This document shows, piece after piece, positions 9,101-17,048 of a stretch of DNA of 38,500 bases (its first letter is position 1; every line of letters starts with the position of its first letter). This stretch comes from Acidobacteriota bacterium. GTDB taxonomy: Bacteria; Acidobacteriota; Terriglobia; Terriglobales; Acidobacteriaceae. The notes beneath the pieces were generated by a model. It saw nothing but the letters and a program-made list of their open reading frames with translations, did no database searches and was not told the origin of the DNA. The stretch spans positions 1 to 38,500 of the forward strand of contig QIAA01000163.1 in the NCBI GenBank assembly GCA_003224905.1, written 5' to 3'. The position numbers were made by a program, and so were the translations under genes.

Positions 9101-9243
9101 CGGTACGCTTCGATTTTGGTTACAATCCCACTCCGCCGCGGTTTCCCAGCACTGAAACAGACCCAAAAACTAAGGCAAACACCTTTATTCCCAGGCAAGC
9201 CAGCCACTTCAACGTATTCTTTAGTATTGGACAGACTTTCTGA
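6154..9243 (+). CDS. Omp85-family outer membrane protein with about seven POTRA-like repeats (BamA/TamA type)
   Basis: 1029 residues. A signal peptide (cleavage near ACAGES) is followed by about seven POTRA-like repeats, at roughly 59-130, 132-208, 214-293, 295-369, 371-457, 461-540 and 542-613. Several show the expected pattern of a helix pair, a Gly-Tyr/Phe turn (DRGYFEAKV, SHGFPHVTF, DLGIFSQVD) and a closing strand. The rest (617-1029) is a 16-strand-sized beta barrel. It contains the conserved RGF motif (GGGNSHRGFGL) and ends in GQTF, a terminal Phe typical of BAM substrates. The TTG start 6154 is set by a GAGGAG ribosome binding site five bases upstream. Its stop overlaps the next ATG (TGATG). 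The tamB gene two genes later favours a TamA-like role, although E. coli TamA has three POTRAs and BamA five. Confidence 0.92.
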   Translation: MRLGRASFAALFATALIVVSGRPACAGESAAQSSQVAGEAHHTQSSQSFGAVSAYEGMIVKSIDFRELPNSDQERLRQLIPQKIGEPLDRERLRQSIQALNAIGRFADISVTADRTPEGAVSLAFLTRANYFIGQVRVEGAPNPPAPNQIVNASKLQLGDLFTRERLERALQNINRLMEQNGFYRSKVQEEEQNHTDNQQIDILFRMTTGSQAQVGKIIITGDPGYSQGQTQDMARLHPGDFVSVQRVSRALELLRKKYSKQNRLLSQVAIADRTYRPESNVVDYTLEIEPGPRVDIVAEGFKIRRSVLKRSVPVYEENAVDDDLLNEGRRNLLNYLQDRGYFEAKVTIKKTSGPSGELRVIYIIDSGPVHKLVKVEIRGNSLPEELLRSRMQVQPASRFFSHGRYSQGLLNADIRNTEENPYRYNGFDQVKIKPIVEDDYQGVKNHLSVTLQIDEGPQTLVRKVQIIGNDTALSDTFPTLNISADQPFSQSKVAEDREIILNYYVSHGFPHVTFEATANPAPDAPNRMDVTYAIHPGTQVFVNQVIVSGLNFTRPFVVQREIQVKPGDPLSQLGMLDSQRRLYDLGIFSQVDTAVQNPEGEETHKNALVDVQEAKRYTFNYGFGFEFQTGQPTVGGTKPLGETGVSPRISFGVTRLNFRGRNHTLTFKSNVGRLQQRGLLSYEAPRWFNSPKLRLTFTTFYDNTVDVSTFTSQRLEGSVQAEQTIGKGSIMDYRLTYRRVKANDPRISPNQIPLLSQPTRIGMPGFSYIRNRRDNDLESTKGSYTTIDGGVADTHFASETDFSRILIQNSTYYLLGKHRPAGKKLVFARSTRLGIETPFGNTIMPQPGNACPTSGSTICLPLAERLFSGGGNSHRGFGLNQAGPRDPTTGFPLGGTTLLLNNLELRLPPPMLPFFQDNLSFAIFHDAGNVFTNGHDLTRSLTRWTQRNSHLCQQQNTANQCDYDYISEAIGIGIRYKTPIGPVRFDFGYNPTPPRFPSTETDPKTKANTFIPRQASHFNVFFSIGQTF

Positions 9244-9941
9244 TGAGCCGGAATCGACTCCAGCATCGATTAGGGCCAGGGCTGCATGTTGCATGCTTTA
9301 CACTGCTCATTTTCATCGGTTTTAATGTCCGCGCCGGGGAGACTATCGATCGCATCGTCGCCACCGTAAACGGCTATATCATCCTTCAGAGCGACTGGGA
9401 CGAGGAGGTGCGCTATGAGGCCTTCATCAACAGTCGCGCATTGGACCACATCAGCGCAGAAGATCGTAAAGCCGCTTTGGATCGGCTGATCGATCAGGAG
9501 TTGCTACACGAGCAGGCGCAGCCCTTGAATCTGTGGCACCCCTCGCAGGAGGAAATCACCAACGCTGTCGAGCAGATTCGAGGGCAACTTTCGGACGGCA
9601 GGATCGACCGGCTCTGGCATGCTGCACTGACTTCCTACGGATTGCGTGAAGCAGATCTGAGGCGTCGAGTTATTGTTCAGTTGGAGTTGATGCATTTAGT
9701 CGACATTCGCCTCCGCCCTGCCATTCACGTCGAGTCCAAAAATGTCGAGAGTTACTACAGTCAGCAGTTTCTGCCGGCGCTCCGGCGCTCCGGTTCTAAA
9801 CCAGTGCCACTGGCTACAGTGAGCGCGAGGGTACAGGAGCTACTCACTCAGCAACAGATCAATGAGCGCTTGCTCAGTTGGATCCAGCAACTCCGTGCGG
9901 CCAGCAACATCCGTGCTGATTTCAGGGGCCACGGCGAGTGA
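9243..9941 (+). CDS. SurA N-terminal-type periplasmic chaperone lacking a PPIase domain
   Basis: 232 residues. The N-terminal hydrophobic segment (about 13-31) is a signal peptide. It is followed by TIDRIVATVNGYIILQSDWDEE, the hallmark opening of SurA_N chaperone domains, and helices including LIDQELLHEQA. The parvulin PPIase domain that normally follows in SurA is absent; only a C-terminal helix region (ARVQELLTQQQINERLLSWI) resembling the SurA tail remains. It likely escorts unfolded outer membrane proteins or assists its operon partners. The start codon overlaps the upstream stop (TGATG), and the stop overlaps the next GTG start (GTGA), so translation of all three genes is probably coupled. 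Confidence 0.88.
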   Translation: MSRNRLQHRLGPGLHVACFTLLIFIGFNVRAGETIDRIVATVNGYIILQSDWDEEVRYEAFINSRALDHISAEDRKAALDRLIDQELLHEQAQPLNLWHPSQEEITNAVEQIRGQLSDGRIDRLWHAALTSYGLREADLRRRVIVQLELMHLVDIRLRPAIHVESKNVESYYSQQFLPALRRSGSKPVPLATVSARVQELLTQQQINERLLSWIQQLRAASNIRADFRGHGE

Positions 9942-12900
9942 CCGGGAACACTCAGATCCCTCCTCGGCGAAAAGTCCGGAGATACATCGTTGTAGTCGCT
10001 TTCGCTGTTGTAGTCCTGACTTTGGCCGTGGCCTGGTACATGACAACCGATTCGTTCCAGGCCTACATACGCGTTCGAGTCGCTGCTGAGCTCGAACGAA
10101 TTACCGGCGGCCGTGTCGACCTCGGGAGCTTGCACACTGTTCCATTTCGTCTCCGCGTGGAAATCCGCGACCTTACTATCCATGGCCGAGAGCAGGCGAG
10201 CGAAGCGCCTTACGTTCAGGTCGCCCGTATCATCGCGGAATTGAAGATCATTTCGCTTCTGGAAGCAGAGTTTGGATTCGATTCGGTCAGTATTGATAAA
10301 CCGCGCGTCCATATCCTTGTTTATCCGGATGGCAGTACAAATCAGCCTGAGCCAAAGCGCGGCCACAGTTACACCCGAGACCCGGCGGAGCAGCTGTTTT
10401 CAATGTCGATTACGCATCTCAACGTGCGTCACGGCGCATTATCGTGGAACGATCAACAGATTCCTCTCGATTTCTCTGCTCAAGACGTCTCGGCCGAGAT
10501 GAGCTATTCCTTTCTTCAGCGGAAATACAACGGAAATTTCGTCGTCGGGAAAACAGATACCCGCCTCAAAGGATATCGACCAATCGCCTGGACAGCCGAA
10601 ATGCATTTCAGCGCTGGTGAGAACAGCGCGGATATAACTTCTTTCAAGGCGAACTCCGGCCATTCCCATATCCAATTTAGTGGACGTGTGGAGGATGTTC
10701 GCCAACGTAAGCTGAATGGCGACTATGAAGTGAAGCTTGATCTCGCCGAGGCTGCTGCTTTCTTTCGTGAGCCAGCCGTGCGGCGCGGCAGCTTGCAGGG
10801 GGCTGGTCACGGTTCGTGGTCGCCCCGGGACTTCAATTCTGCAGGCAAGCTATCGCTCAAAGATGTGGACTGGCGTGCCGAGCCAGCCGGTTTCCGCAAT
10901 GCCGGAATGGATACGCAATTCACATTCGACCAAGTCCGATTAACGCTCTCTCAGATTCATGTGCGCGCGTTCGGCGGCAGCATGAGCGGCTCTGCTGAGA
11001 TATTCGGCTGGCAGAATTCATTGCGTTCTGCGTTGGACGGCAAGCAAACCCACGAAGAAGGAAAGGGAATTATTCGTCTCTATCTCCAGGAGCTGTCCGT
11101 TTCCGAGATTGCGGCAGCTTTCTCGACTCCGGCACGGCCATTTTACCGAGTGAAACTAGCCGGAGCGGCATCTGGTAGCGTAGACACGAAGTGGAAGGAT
11201 TCGTGGCGCAAGGCGAAATCGTCCATTGCGGTTGATGTTGCACCTTACGCTCATGTCTCCTCTGACCAACTTCCGTTAAGAGCGAAATTGCGAGGCGCTT
11301 ACCGTCCATTTGCCGGTGATCTTTCGATCGCGGAACTCACTGCCTCAACGCGAGCAACGCAAGTTCAGGCTTCCGGTATGCTTTCCTCCTCGGCTGCGCT
11401 GAAGGTTTCCGTGAATACTTCCAATCTCGGCGAGTGGCAGCCGATTCTCACCGCTGCGGGATACACTGAGCCGCTTCCGGTCAACGTGCGAGGACACGCT
11501 TCCTTCACGGGGACCGCTACGGGCAAGCTTTCCGATATCGCATTTGCCGGCAATCTCCAATCCGAGAACTTCGACGTACTGCTGCCGGAGACAACACAAA
11601 GTCCGGCCAGACAAATTCAATGGGATTCCCTTGCAGCGGACGTCCAACTCTCCCCACGCCTCTTCGCAGTCAGAAACGGCACGCTCCATCGCGGAAAAGG
11701 CATTGTCAATTTCGATTTCCATGCTGGACTGCAGCAGCGGCAGTTTACCGACGCCAGCCCATTTGATTTGCGCCTCGAGGTCCAGAATGGCTCGTTGACC
11801 GACATCCTGTCCACCGCCGGCTATGAGTACCCTGCCAGCGGCATACTCAATCTCCACGCACAATCGCAGGGTACGCGCACGGACCTGCACGGCGACGGGC
11901 GCCTGCAACTCACGAACGCGATTATCCATGGAGAGGCTTTTGAGAGCGTCACCGCCGATTTGCGCTTTAACGGGCAGGAAATCGAGTTCCAGAACATTCA
12001 GCTCACCCAGAATGGCGCCCGAATTTTCGGCGCCGCGTCTTACGACTTCGCAAACCAGGGCTTTAGATTCCAGCTGAGCGGTACTAATTTCGATCTCGCG
12101 CGCAGTGCCAGCCTGCAAACGAGCCGGGTGCTGCTGGAAGGCCGTATGGACTTCACCGCGGACGGCTCAGGCACCCTGCAGCAGCCTGCAACGAATGTTG
12201 CAATTCATGTCCGAGATCTGACTCTCGATCATGAACGCGCGGGCGACTTTGACCTGAACGCCGTCAGCCGTGGTCCGGAACTGCATGTAACCGGGCAATC
12301 ACGATTTGAGCAGGCCGAGTTGCAACTTGACGGCAATGTTCTGCTCCGCGATCAGTGGCCCGCAAAACTCTCCTTGCACCTTAATCATCTCGATGTGGAC
12401 TCATTTCTAAGAACCTATCTTCGGGGGCAGATCACTGGGCATTCTGCTGCCGCCGGCGACGTGCAGCTGGAAGGACCCCTGCAGCGGCCGCGCCAGCTAC
12501 AAGTTGCTGCCAACCTGAGCGACTTCTATGCGGATGTCGAGAACATCAAGGTGCGCAATGACGGTCCTCTCCGCTTCTCCGTATCTCGTGAACTCCTGAA
12601 GATTGAGCAGTTCCATCTGACGGGCGAAGGTACAGATATTGCCGCCACTGGTACGGCGCAGCTTACCGGAGAACGGCGACTGGACCTGCGTGCCCAAGGG
12701 CGGCTCAACCTGAGGTTCATCGAGAGCTTCAACCCGGATTTCACGTCCTCTGGGATCGTCACCGTCGACGGGAGCGTTTCTGGAACCGCTGCGAAACCCG
12801 TCACCGAAGGGCGGGTTCGGATCGATAACGCTTCGATTGCCTACACCGGTCTGCCGAGCGCGCTGAGCGACCTCAACGGCTCACTTATCTTCAATCAGGA

Positions 12901-13966
12901 TCGGCTGCAGATCGAAACTCTCACCGCGCGAACCGGAGGCGGGTTGGTTTCCTTCACCGGTTATGCGACGACCAGCAACGGGCAGGTCAACTTCAATCTC
13001 GGTGTTCTGGGGGAAGATGTTCGCTTGCGCTATCCGCCAGGCATCAGCTCCAGCGCGGATGCGGATCTGCACTTCGTCGGCACGCCTGGGGCTTCTACGC
13101 TTTCGGGGGAGATCACGGTTAACAAGCTGGCGATGACTCCGGGCTTCGACTTCGGGGCTTACCTCGAACGCAGCGCGCAGGTTTCTGCCTTGCCTACGAC
13201 CAATCCGCTGCTCAACCGGATTCGGCTGGATGTGCATATCGAAACCACGCCTGAGTTGCAGATGCAGAGCGCGATTCTGCGTCTTTCCGGGAATGCGGAT
13301 TTGCGCTTGAGAGGGACTGCGGCAAAACCGGTCATCATCGGGCGCGCCGACATCATCGAAGGCGAGGTCTACTTTCAGGGAACCAAGTACCGCATGGAAC
13401 GCGGGGACATCAGCTTTATCGATCCTGTAAGTACGAAACCGGTGCTGGACCTGCAGGCGTCGACGCACATTCGCGATTACGACATCACTATGACGTTGAA
13501 CGGGCCGGTCGAGCGGCCGAGCGTGACTTATCGGTCGGAGCCTCCGCTGCCGACTTCAGACATCATCGCGCTGCTTGCATTCGGGCAGACGTCGGAAGAA
13601 TCGGCGCGCATCCAGCAATCGAGCAGTTCGACTTTCAGCCCGGAGACTTCGACCGCTATTCTTACTGCTGCTCTCAACGCGACTCTCAGTAATCGGGCTC
13701 AGCGGCTGTTTGGCGTGAGCCGCATCAAGATCGATCCGCAGGGGCTCGCGACGGAGACATCGCCTACGCAAACCGGGCCTGCGGTTACGATTGAGCAGCA
13801 AGTGAAGAACAACTTAACGCTTACTTACACGACGAACGTCTCGCAGGCTTCGCAGCAGATTATTCAGATTGAATACAACGTGACGCGGAATGTTTCGATC
13901 GTAGGGGTGCGTGATCAAAATGGTGTAGTGAGTTTCGATGTTCGAATTCGTCAGCGGAAGCGGTGA
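9938..13966 (+). CDS. tamB: TamB-family inner-membrane-anchored translocation/assembly protein
   Basis: 1342 residues. One N-terminal membrane anchor (about 16-34) is followed by a very long run of beta-rich, AsmA-like repeats and the TamB (DUF490) C-terminal domain. The latter shows VYFQGTKYRMERGDISFIDP, ASTHIRDYDITMTLNGP and SEPPLPTSDIIALLAFGQ, all typical. TamB proteins form a hydrophobic groove spanning the periplasm and act with an Omp85 partner in outer membrane protein assembly and in phospholipid transport to the outer membrane. The GTG start overlaps the upstream stop by four bases. Somewhat shorter than some proteobacterial TamBs but complete at both ends. The preceding Omp85 gene is its obvious partner. 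Confidence 0.93.
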   Translation: MTGNTQIPPRRKVRRYIVVVAFAVVVLTLAVAWYMTTDSFQAYIRVRVAAELERITGGRVDLGSLHTVPFRLRVEIRDLTIHGREQASEAPYVQVARIIAELKIISLLEAEFGFDSVSIDKPRVHILVYPDGSTNQPEPKRGHSYTRDPAEQLFSMSITHLNVRHGALSWNDQQIPLDFSAQDVSAEMSYSFLQRKYNGNFVVGKTDTRLKGYRPIAWTAEMHFSAGENSADITSFKANSGHSHIQFSGRVEDVRQRKLNGDYEVKLDLAEAAAFFREPAVRRGSLQGAGHGSWSPRDFNSAGKLSLKDVDWRAEPAGFRNAGMDTQFTFDQVRLTLSQIHVRAFGGSMSGSAEIFGWQNSLRSALDGKQTHEEGKGIIRLYLQELSVSEIAAAFSTPARPFYRVKLAGAASGSVDTKWKDSWRKAKSSIAVDVAPYAHVSSDQLPLRAKLRGAYRPFAGDLSIAELTASTRATQVQASGMLSSSAALKVSVNTSNLGEWQPILTAAGYTEPLPVNVRGHASFTGTATGKLSDIAFAGNLQSENFDVLLPETTQSPARQIQWDSLAADVQLSPRLFAVRNGTLHRGKGIVNFDFHAGLQQRQFTDASPFDLRLEVQNGSLTDILSTAGYEYPASGILNLHAQSQGTRTDLHGDGRLQLTNAIIHGEAFESVTADLRFNGQEIEFQNIQLTQNGARIFGAASYDFANQGFRFQLSGTNFDLARSASLQTSRVLLEGRMDFTADGSGTLQQPATNVAIHVRDLTLDHERAGDFDLNAVSRGPELHVTGQSRFEQAELQLDGNVLLRDQWPAKLSLHLNHLDVDSFLRTYLRGQITGHSAAAGDVQLEGPLQRPRQLQVAANLSDFYADVENIKVRNDGPLRFSVSRELLKIEQFHLTGEGTDIAATGTAQLTGERRLDLRAQGRLNLRFIESFNPDFTSSGIVTVDGSVSGTAAKPVTEGRVRIDNASIAYTGLPSALSDLNGSLIFNQDRLQIETLTARTGGGLVSFTGYATTSNGQVNFNLGVLGEDVRLRYPPGISSSADADLHFVGTPGASTLSGEITVNKLAMTPGFDFGAYLERSAQVSALPTTNPLLNRIRLDVHIETTPELQMQSAILRLSGNADLRLRGTAAKPVIIGRADIIEGEVYFQGTKYRMERGDISFIDPVSTKPVLDLQASTHIRDYDITMTLNGPVERPSVTYRSEPPLPTSDIIALLAFGQTSEESARIQQSSSSTFSPETSTAILTAALNATLSNRAQRLFGVSRIKIDPQGLATETSPTQTGPAVTIEQQVKNNLTLTYTTNVSQASQQIIQIEYNVTRNVSIVGVRDQNGVVSFDVRIRQRKR

Positions 13967-13997
13967 GAGTGCAGCGATTCCTCCGGATTTTCTTTTG

Positions 13998-14040
13998 ACC
14001 GCAAAGAACGCTAAGTAATATGCAAAGAGCGCAAAGAAAA
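13998..14040. repeat. Degenerate CGCAAAG intergenic repeat
   Basis: Three units of the form (C/T)GCAAAGA occur at 14000, 14021 and 14030, plus a degenerate fourth (CGCTAAG). They sit between tamB and pcm. The same unit appears at 3476-3499. Confidence 0.5.
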
Positions 14041-14068
14041 ACTTTTCGGCGCTATTCTGTTCACAGGC

Positions 14069-14731
14069 ATGGATACGGAGATCCATCGCGATCGATTTGC
14101 TGCGGAGCGGCAGAACATGGTTGCTTCGCAACTGCGCGCGCGCGGCATTCATGATGAGCGCGTGCTCGCCGCTATGGAACGCGTGCCCCGCCACGAGTTC
14201 GTGGCCGAGCGTTTTCACGATCGCGCTTATGAAGACCATCCCATACCCATCGCCGAAGGCCAAACCATCTCACAGCCGTACATCGTGGCGTTCATGCTGG
14301 AGAGCCTGACGCTCGAGCCAAATTCGAAAGTGCTGGAGGTCGGCACCGGCTCCGGATATCAGACTGCGCTGCTCGCCGAACTGTCAGGGTACGTAACCTC
14401 CATAGAGCGGATTCCCGGGCTGGCGCAGGAGGCTCAAAGCACGCTGCCGCGCCTGGGTTACGGTAACGTGAACATTATTGTGGGCGACGGCAGCCAGGGC
14501 CTGCCCGACGCCGCTCCGTATGACGCCATCATCGTTGCCGCCGCTGCGCCCCGCGTGCCTCCGGCTCTTTTCGAGCAGCTTGCTGAAAATGGGCGCATGG
14601 TGATTCCCGTCGGTCTGCCTGACGCCCAGGAACTGCAACTCGTACGAAAGTTGAACGGTCGTCCGATGATCCAGCGGCTGGAGGGATGTCGCTTCGTGCC
14701 TCTGATCGGAGCGCAGGGGTACGCTGGTTGA
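14069..14731 (+). CDS. pcm: Protein-L-isoaspartate O-methyltransferase
   Basis: Repairs damaged proteins by S-adenosylmethionine-dependent methylation of L-isoaspartyl residues. The 220-residue length is normal. Diagnostic segments: AERQNMVASQLRARGI at the N-terminus, VPRHEFVAERFHDRAYED, the family loop AEGQTISQPYIVAFMLE, SAM motif I VLEVGTGSGYQTALLAEL, and PYDAIIVAAAAPRVPPALFEQL. It starts at ATG 14069, 102 bases after tamB with a repeat between them, so it is probably a separate unit. It converges on the P-loop kinase gene at 14784. Confidence 0.95.
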   Translation: MDTEIHRDRFAAERQNMVASQLRARGIHDERVLAAMERVPRHEFVAERFHDRAYEDHPIPIAEGQTISQPYIVAFMLESLTLEPNSKVLEVGTGSGYQTALLAELSGYVTSIERIPGLAQEAQSTLPRLGYGNVNIIVGDGSQGLPDAAPYDAIIVAAAAPRVPPALFEQLAENGRMVIPVGLPDAQELQLVRKLNGRPMIQRLEGCRFVPLIGAQGYAG

Positions 14732-14783
14732 ACTGCCCGCCGTTGGATAAACGTAAATACCCTCTCCCCGCGGTCTTCTGGAA

Positions 14784-16049
14784 TCATCGGTTTAGCCGGA
14801 GAACACGAGCAAAATCTTTGGATCGAAGGGAGTCTGCCGCGTCCGGCTTGAGGCGCGATCGATAGGCGTGGTAGATCTCTACGTCAGACGGGCGCGCATC
14901 TCCTGTCGTTAACGCGTAGCGAGGATTTCTTCCGGCGTCCGCCCAGGTTTTCGCCTCTTCTCGCCTCGTCTTCGAATCATGATAGAAGGCGACAACTATG
15001 CTAGCGAGCCCCGCCAATGCTAAGCACAGAACACTGAAATGTACCCATTCGACTACCGGCGCCTCTTGCAGACTGCTACGTCCCAGTGCCAATAGAGATC
15101 CGCCCAAGGAGCCTATGAAAGCCTGCAAGGCGCCATGCTGTTCGCGAAGGGCCCTATACCATGGACCCATCGAAGTCCCAAGAACCCAGAGGAGTTTGAG
15201 GAAGATCGATGAAAAACCCACAATCGCTCCCGCGAAAAACGAGCACACACCAATGTGGTACAGCAAACGTAGTCTCTTCGCTGCCCTGACTGACGCTTCG
15301 GATAGTTTCTTCTGCCGAGGCACCTGTGGCTTCGTAGATGCAGAAGCGTACTCATGCTGAGCCCAACGGACCGGATCAGTGGGCACCCTCTGATTTAGAT
15401 ATTGATGGACCAGTGACAGGCAGTCTTCAGAGGTTGGGTCAGTGTCGGTATTGATCAAAAGGGCACCATCGAATCGCTCGAATCGCTCCGCGAGTTGCCG
15501 TACTCTCAATGCAGTGAGGTCTGATCCCGCATGCAGCCCAAGAGCGCGTTCCCGAAATCTCTTTACCGCAACGTCGGGTGAACAAACACACTGGACAACA
15601 TAGATTGCTACATCGCTCCTGAGGACCAGCGCAGCCAGCTCAGCTCTGTGCCTTTGTGGCATGTACGTTGCATTCAGCGCCACAGCCTTGCCGTTGTTGA
15701 CCTCTCGACAAGCAAATCGATGAAGTAACCGGTATGCGGCACCTCTGACCGCCTCGTCATTAATGGGTCCAGGGAATTCATCTAGCCGGATTTGGTCCAT
15801 TTCGTTGAAGCTAACCTGTGGGTGTGCTCTCTTAAATGCCTCATGTAGGTAGGACTTTCCTCCACACGGAGGGCCGCAGAAGACTAGTACGAATTGATCC
15901 CGTATATGCAGTTGGTCGGGCTTCTTGAACGCCGTAGAAGCGTTTGAGGTCGGGACAGACGGCTCGCGAAATACGGTTCGGAGACGACGAATCCAGGTCA
16001 CCACGAAGGTAGTGATTCGGTGCTGCCGAAATCCCAACGTGCTGCACAT
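14784..16049 (-). CDS. P-loop kinase (AAA_33/polynucleotide kinase-like) fused to C-terminal membrane segments
   Basis: 421 residues. The Walker A motif GPPCGGKS lies at 59-66, followed by FNEMDQIR, a lid-like region and ALNATYMPQRHRAEL. The last resembles the DAT-x5-R motif of polynucleotide-kinase-like and zeta-toxin-like predicted kinases. VAIYVVQCVCSPDVAVKRFRER and a terminal LLINTDTD complete the kinase fold, to about residue 220. A charged linker (235-262) leads to hydrophobic segments at about 263-292, 307-323 and 336-356 and a polar C-terminal tail. The phosphorylated substrate is unknown. The ATG 16049 start lacks a strong ribosome binding site; a later start before residue 45 is possible. 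Such kinases are usually soluble, so the membrane attachment is odd. No antitoxin-like partner is adjacent. Confidence 0.8.
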   Translation of the reverse strand: MCSTLGFRQHRITTFVVTWIRRLRTVFREPSVPTSNASTAFKKPDQLHIRDQFVLVFCGPPCGGKSYLHEAFKRAHPQVSFNEMDQIRLDEFPGPINDEAVRGAAYRLLHRFACREVNNGKAVALNATYMPQRHRAELAALVLRSDVAIYVVQCVCSPDVAVKRFRERALGLHAGSDLTALRVRQLAERFERFDGALLINTDTDPTSEDCLSLVHQYLNQRVPTDPVRWAQHEYASASTKPQVPRQKKLSEASVRAAKRLRLLYHIGVCSFFAGAIVGFSSIFLKLLWVLGTSMGPWYRALREQHGALQAFIGSLGGSLLALGRSSLQEAPVVEWVHFSVLCLALAGLASIVVAFYHDSKTRREEAKTWADAGRNPRYALTTGDARPSDVEIYHAYRSRLKPDAADSLRSKDFARVLRLNR

Positions 16050-16226
16050 CGGCTAGGTCTTGACTATCGAGCGAACACGGCATTCTACACTCGATCAGCG
16101 TCGGTTGAGATTTATGAGTGTGGAGGAGCTGGCCCTGAGCCTGAGCGCGGGGCTAGGCTGGGCCACTCGTCCGCTCTATTGGGGAGCTTGAGCCAGCCAG
16201 ATCAATCTTCCAGCGAGCCGCGTGCT

Positions 16227-16255
16227 TTGACAAGTGGGGCGCGGGAGCCTAGAGT
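16227..16255 (+). promoter_or_regulatory. Sigma70-type promoter for the NTF2-like gene
   Basis: A perfect -35 TTGACA (16227-16232), a 17-base spacer and a -10 TAGAGT (16250-16255, four of six bases). Predicted start near 16262 gives a leader of about 50 bases to ATG 16314. Confidence 0.5.
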
Positions 16256-16313
16256 GGGCCGGCACACGGGAACCACCGTTTTCGAAATCTTAAAGTACAT
16301 AAAGGAGAGGTGC

Positions 16314-16766
16314 ATGAATAGAAACTGGGCGTGGTGTTTGATCGGGGTGCTCTTACTGGCGAGCGCTGGGTGGTCGAAGGACAAGAACGCAGGAGGGGGG
16401 ACCGAGGACGCTGTCGCCGCACTGGAACAGAAATGGCTTCAGTCGCAGAAGACGAATAATCCGGACATGGTCGCGCCGTTGCTGGCGGATAAGTTCGTAA
16501 ATACGGGGAGCGATGGGAAAGTGACGAGCAAGAGCGAGTCTCTGGCGAACGCGAAAGCGACGAAGTATGACAGCGTCGATTATGCCGATGTGAAGGTGGC
16601 GGTGTTTGGGGATACAGCGATAGCAGTGGGGGACTTCAAAGCTAAGGGAACGGATCCGGAGGGGAAGCCTCTGGATGCGCATGAGCGGTTTACTGATACT
16701 TGGGTGAAGATGAAGGATGGAAAGTGGCAGTGTGTGGCGAGTCATCAGTCGGCAATAAAGATGTGA
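16314..16766 (+). CDS. Secreted NTF2-like (DUF4440/SnoaL-type) protein
   Basis: 150 residues. A signal peptide (MNRNWAWCLIGVLLLASAGW) precedes a cone-shaped NTF2-like fold: a helix with ALEQKWLQSQKTNN, LADKFVNTGSDGKVTSKSE, AVFGDTAIAVGDFKAKG, and the final strand pair TDTWVKMKDGKWQCVASHQS. These features are typical of DUF4440 proteins. Ligand or enzymatic role is unknown. ATG 16314 is chosen because AAAGGAGAGG lies just upstream; the frame is open further upstream but shows no signal there. It is probably monocistronic and convergent with the zinc-ribbon gene at 16848. Confidence 0.88.
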   Translation: MNRNWAWCLIGVLLLASAGWSKDKNAGGGTEDAVAALEQKWLQSQKTNNPDMVAPLLADKFVNTGSDGKVTSKSESLANAKATKYDSVDYADVKVAVFGDTAIAVGDFKAKGTDPEGKPLDAHERFTDTWVKMKDGKWQCVASHQSAIKM

Positions 16767-16778
16767 GCAACCGCGTCC

Positions 16779-16800
16779 GGTGCCCGAGGTCTCGCGCCCA
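16779..16800. repeat. 3'-flanking GC-rich motif shared with 24293-24313
   Basis: GGTGCCCGAGGTCTCGCGCC just after the NTF2-like stop matches 19 of 22 positions, with one gap, to the start of the hairpin after the metallophosphoesterase gene. Both copies lie immediately 3' of a plus-strand gene. This copy lacks the returning arm. Confidence 0.35.
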
Positions 16801-16847
16801 GCTTTCAGTTTACGTGCGAGCGATCAACTCTTGGCCTTCAGCCCGCG

Positions 16848-17045
16848 CTAGTGCTCTTTTTGAACGTGGAGATCGAATAGCGCCGCAAGTTTGGCGTGGA
16901 GGTGCTCTGCTATCGGACCTTGCGCTTTGTCCTCGAGGCGAGTAAGCAGGACGGTGCCGCAGGTGGAACATACGCCGGAAATGTCTCGCTCGCGGTTGGG
17001 GCCGATTTGGCGGACGTCAATCAAATGAGCTTTTTTCGCTGCCAT
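16848..17045 (-). CDS. Small zinc-ribbon-like protein
   Basis: 65 residues starting MAAKKAHLIDVRQIGP. A single C-x2-C pair (GVCSTCGTVL) could form half a zinc site together with the nearby His residues (EHLHAK, HVQKEH). AAGGAG nine bases before ATG 17045 supports translation. The start lies three bases after the stop of the gene at 17049, so the two form an operon. No family is recognised; nucleic-acid or redox roles are both possible. Confidence 0.7.
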   Translation of the reverse strand: MAAKKAHLIDVRQIGPNRERDISGVCSTCGTVLLTRLEDKAQGPIAEHLHAKLAALFDLHVQKEH

Positions 17046-17048
17046 TGT

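Noticed and set aside
11345..12118. 257-codon open frame on the minus strand
   Set aside because: Antisense to tamB, whose reading frame and domain features are convincing.
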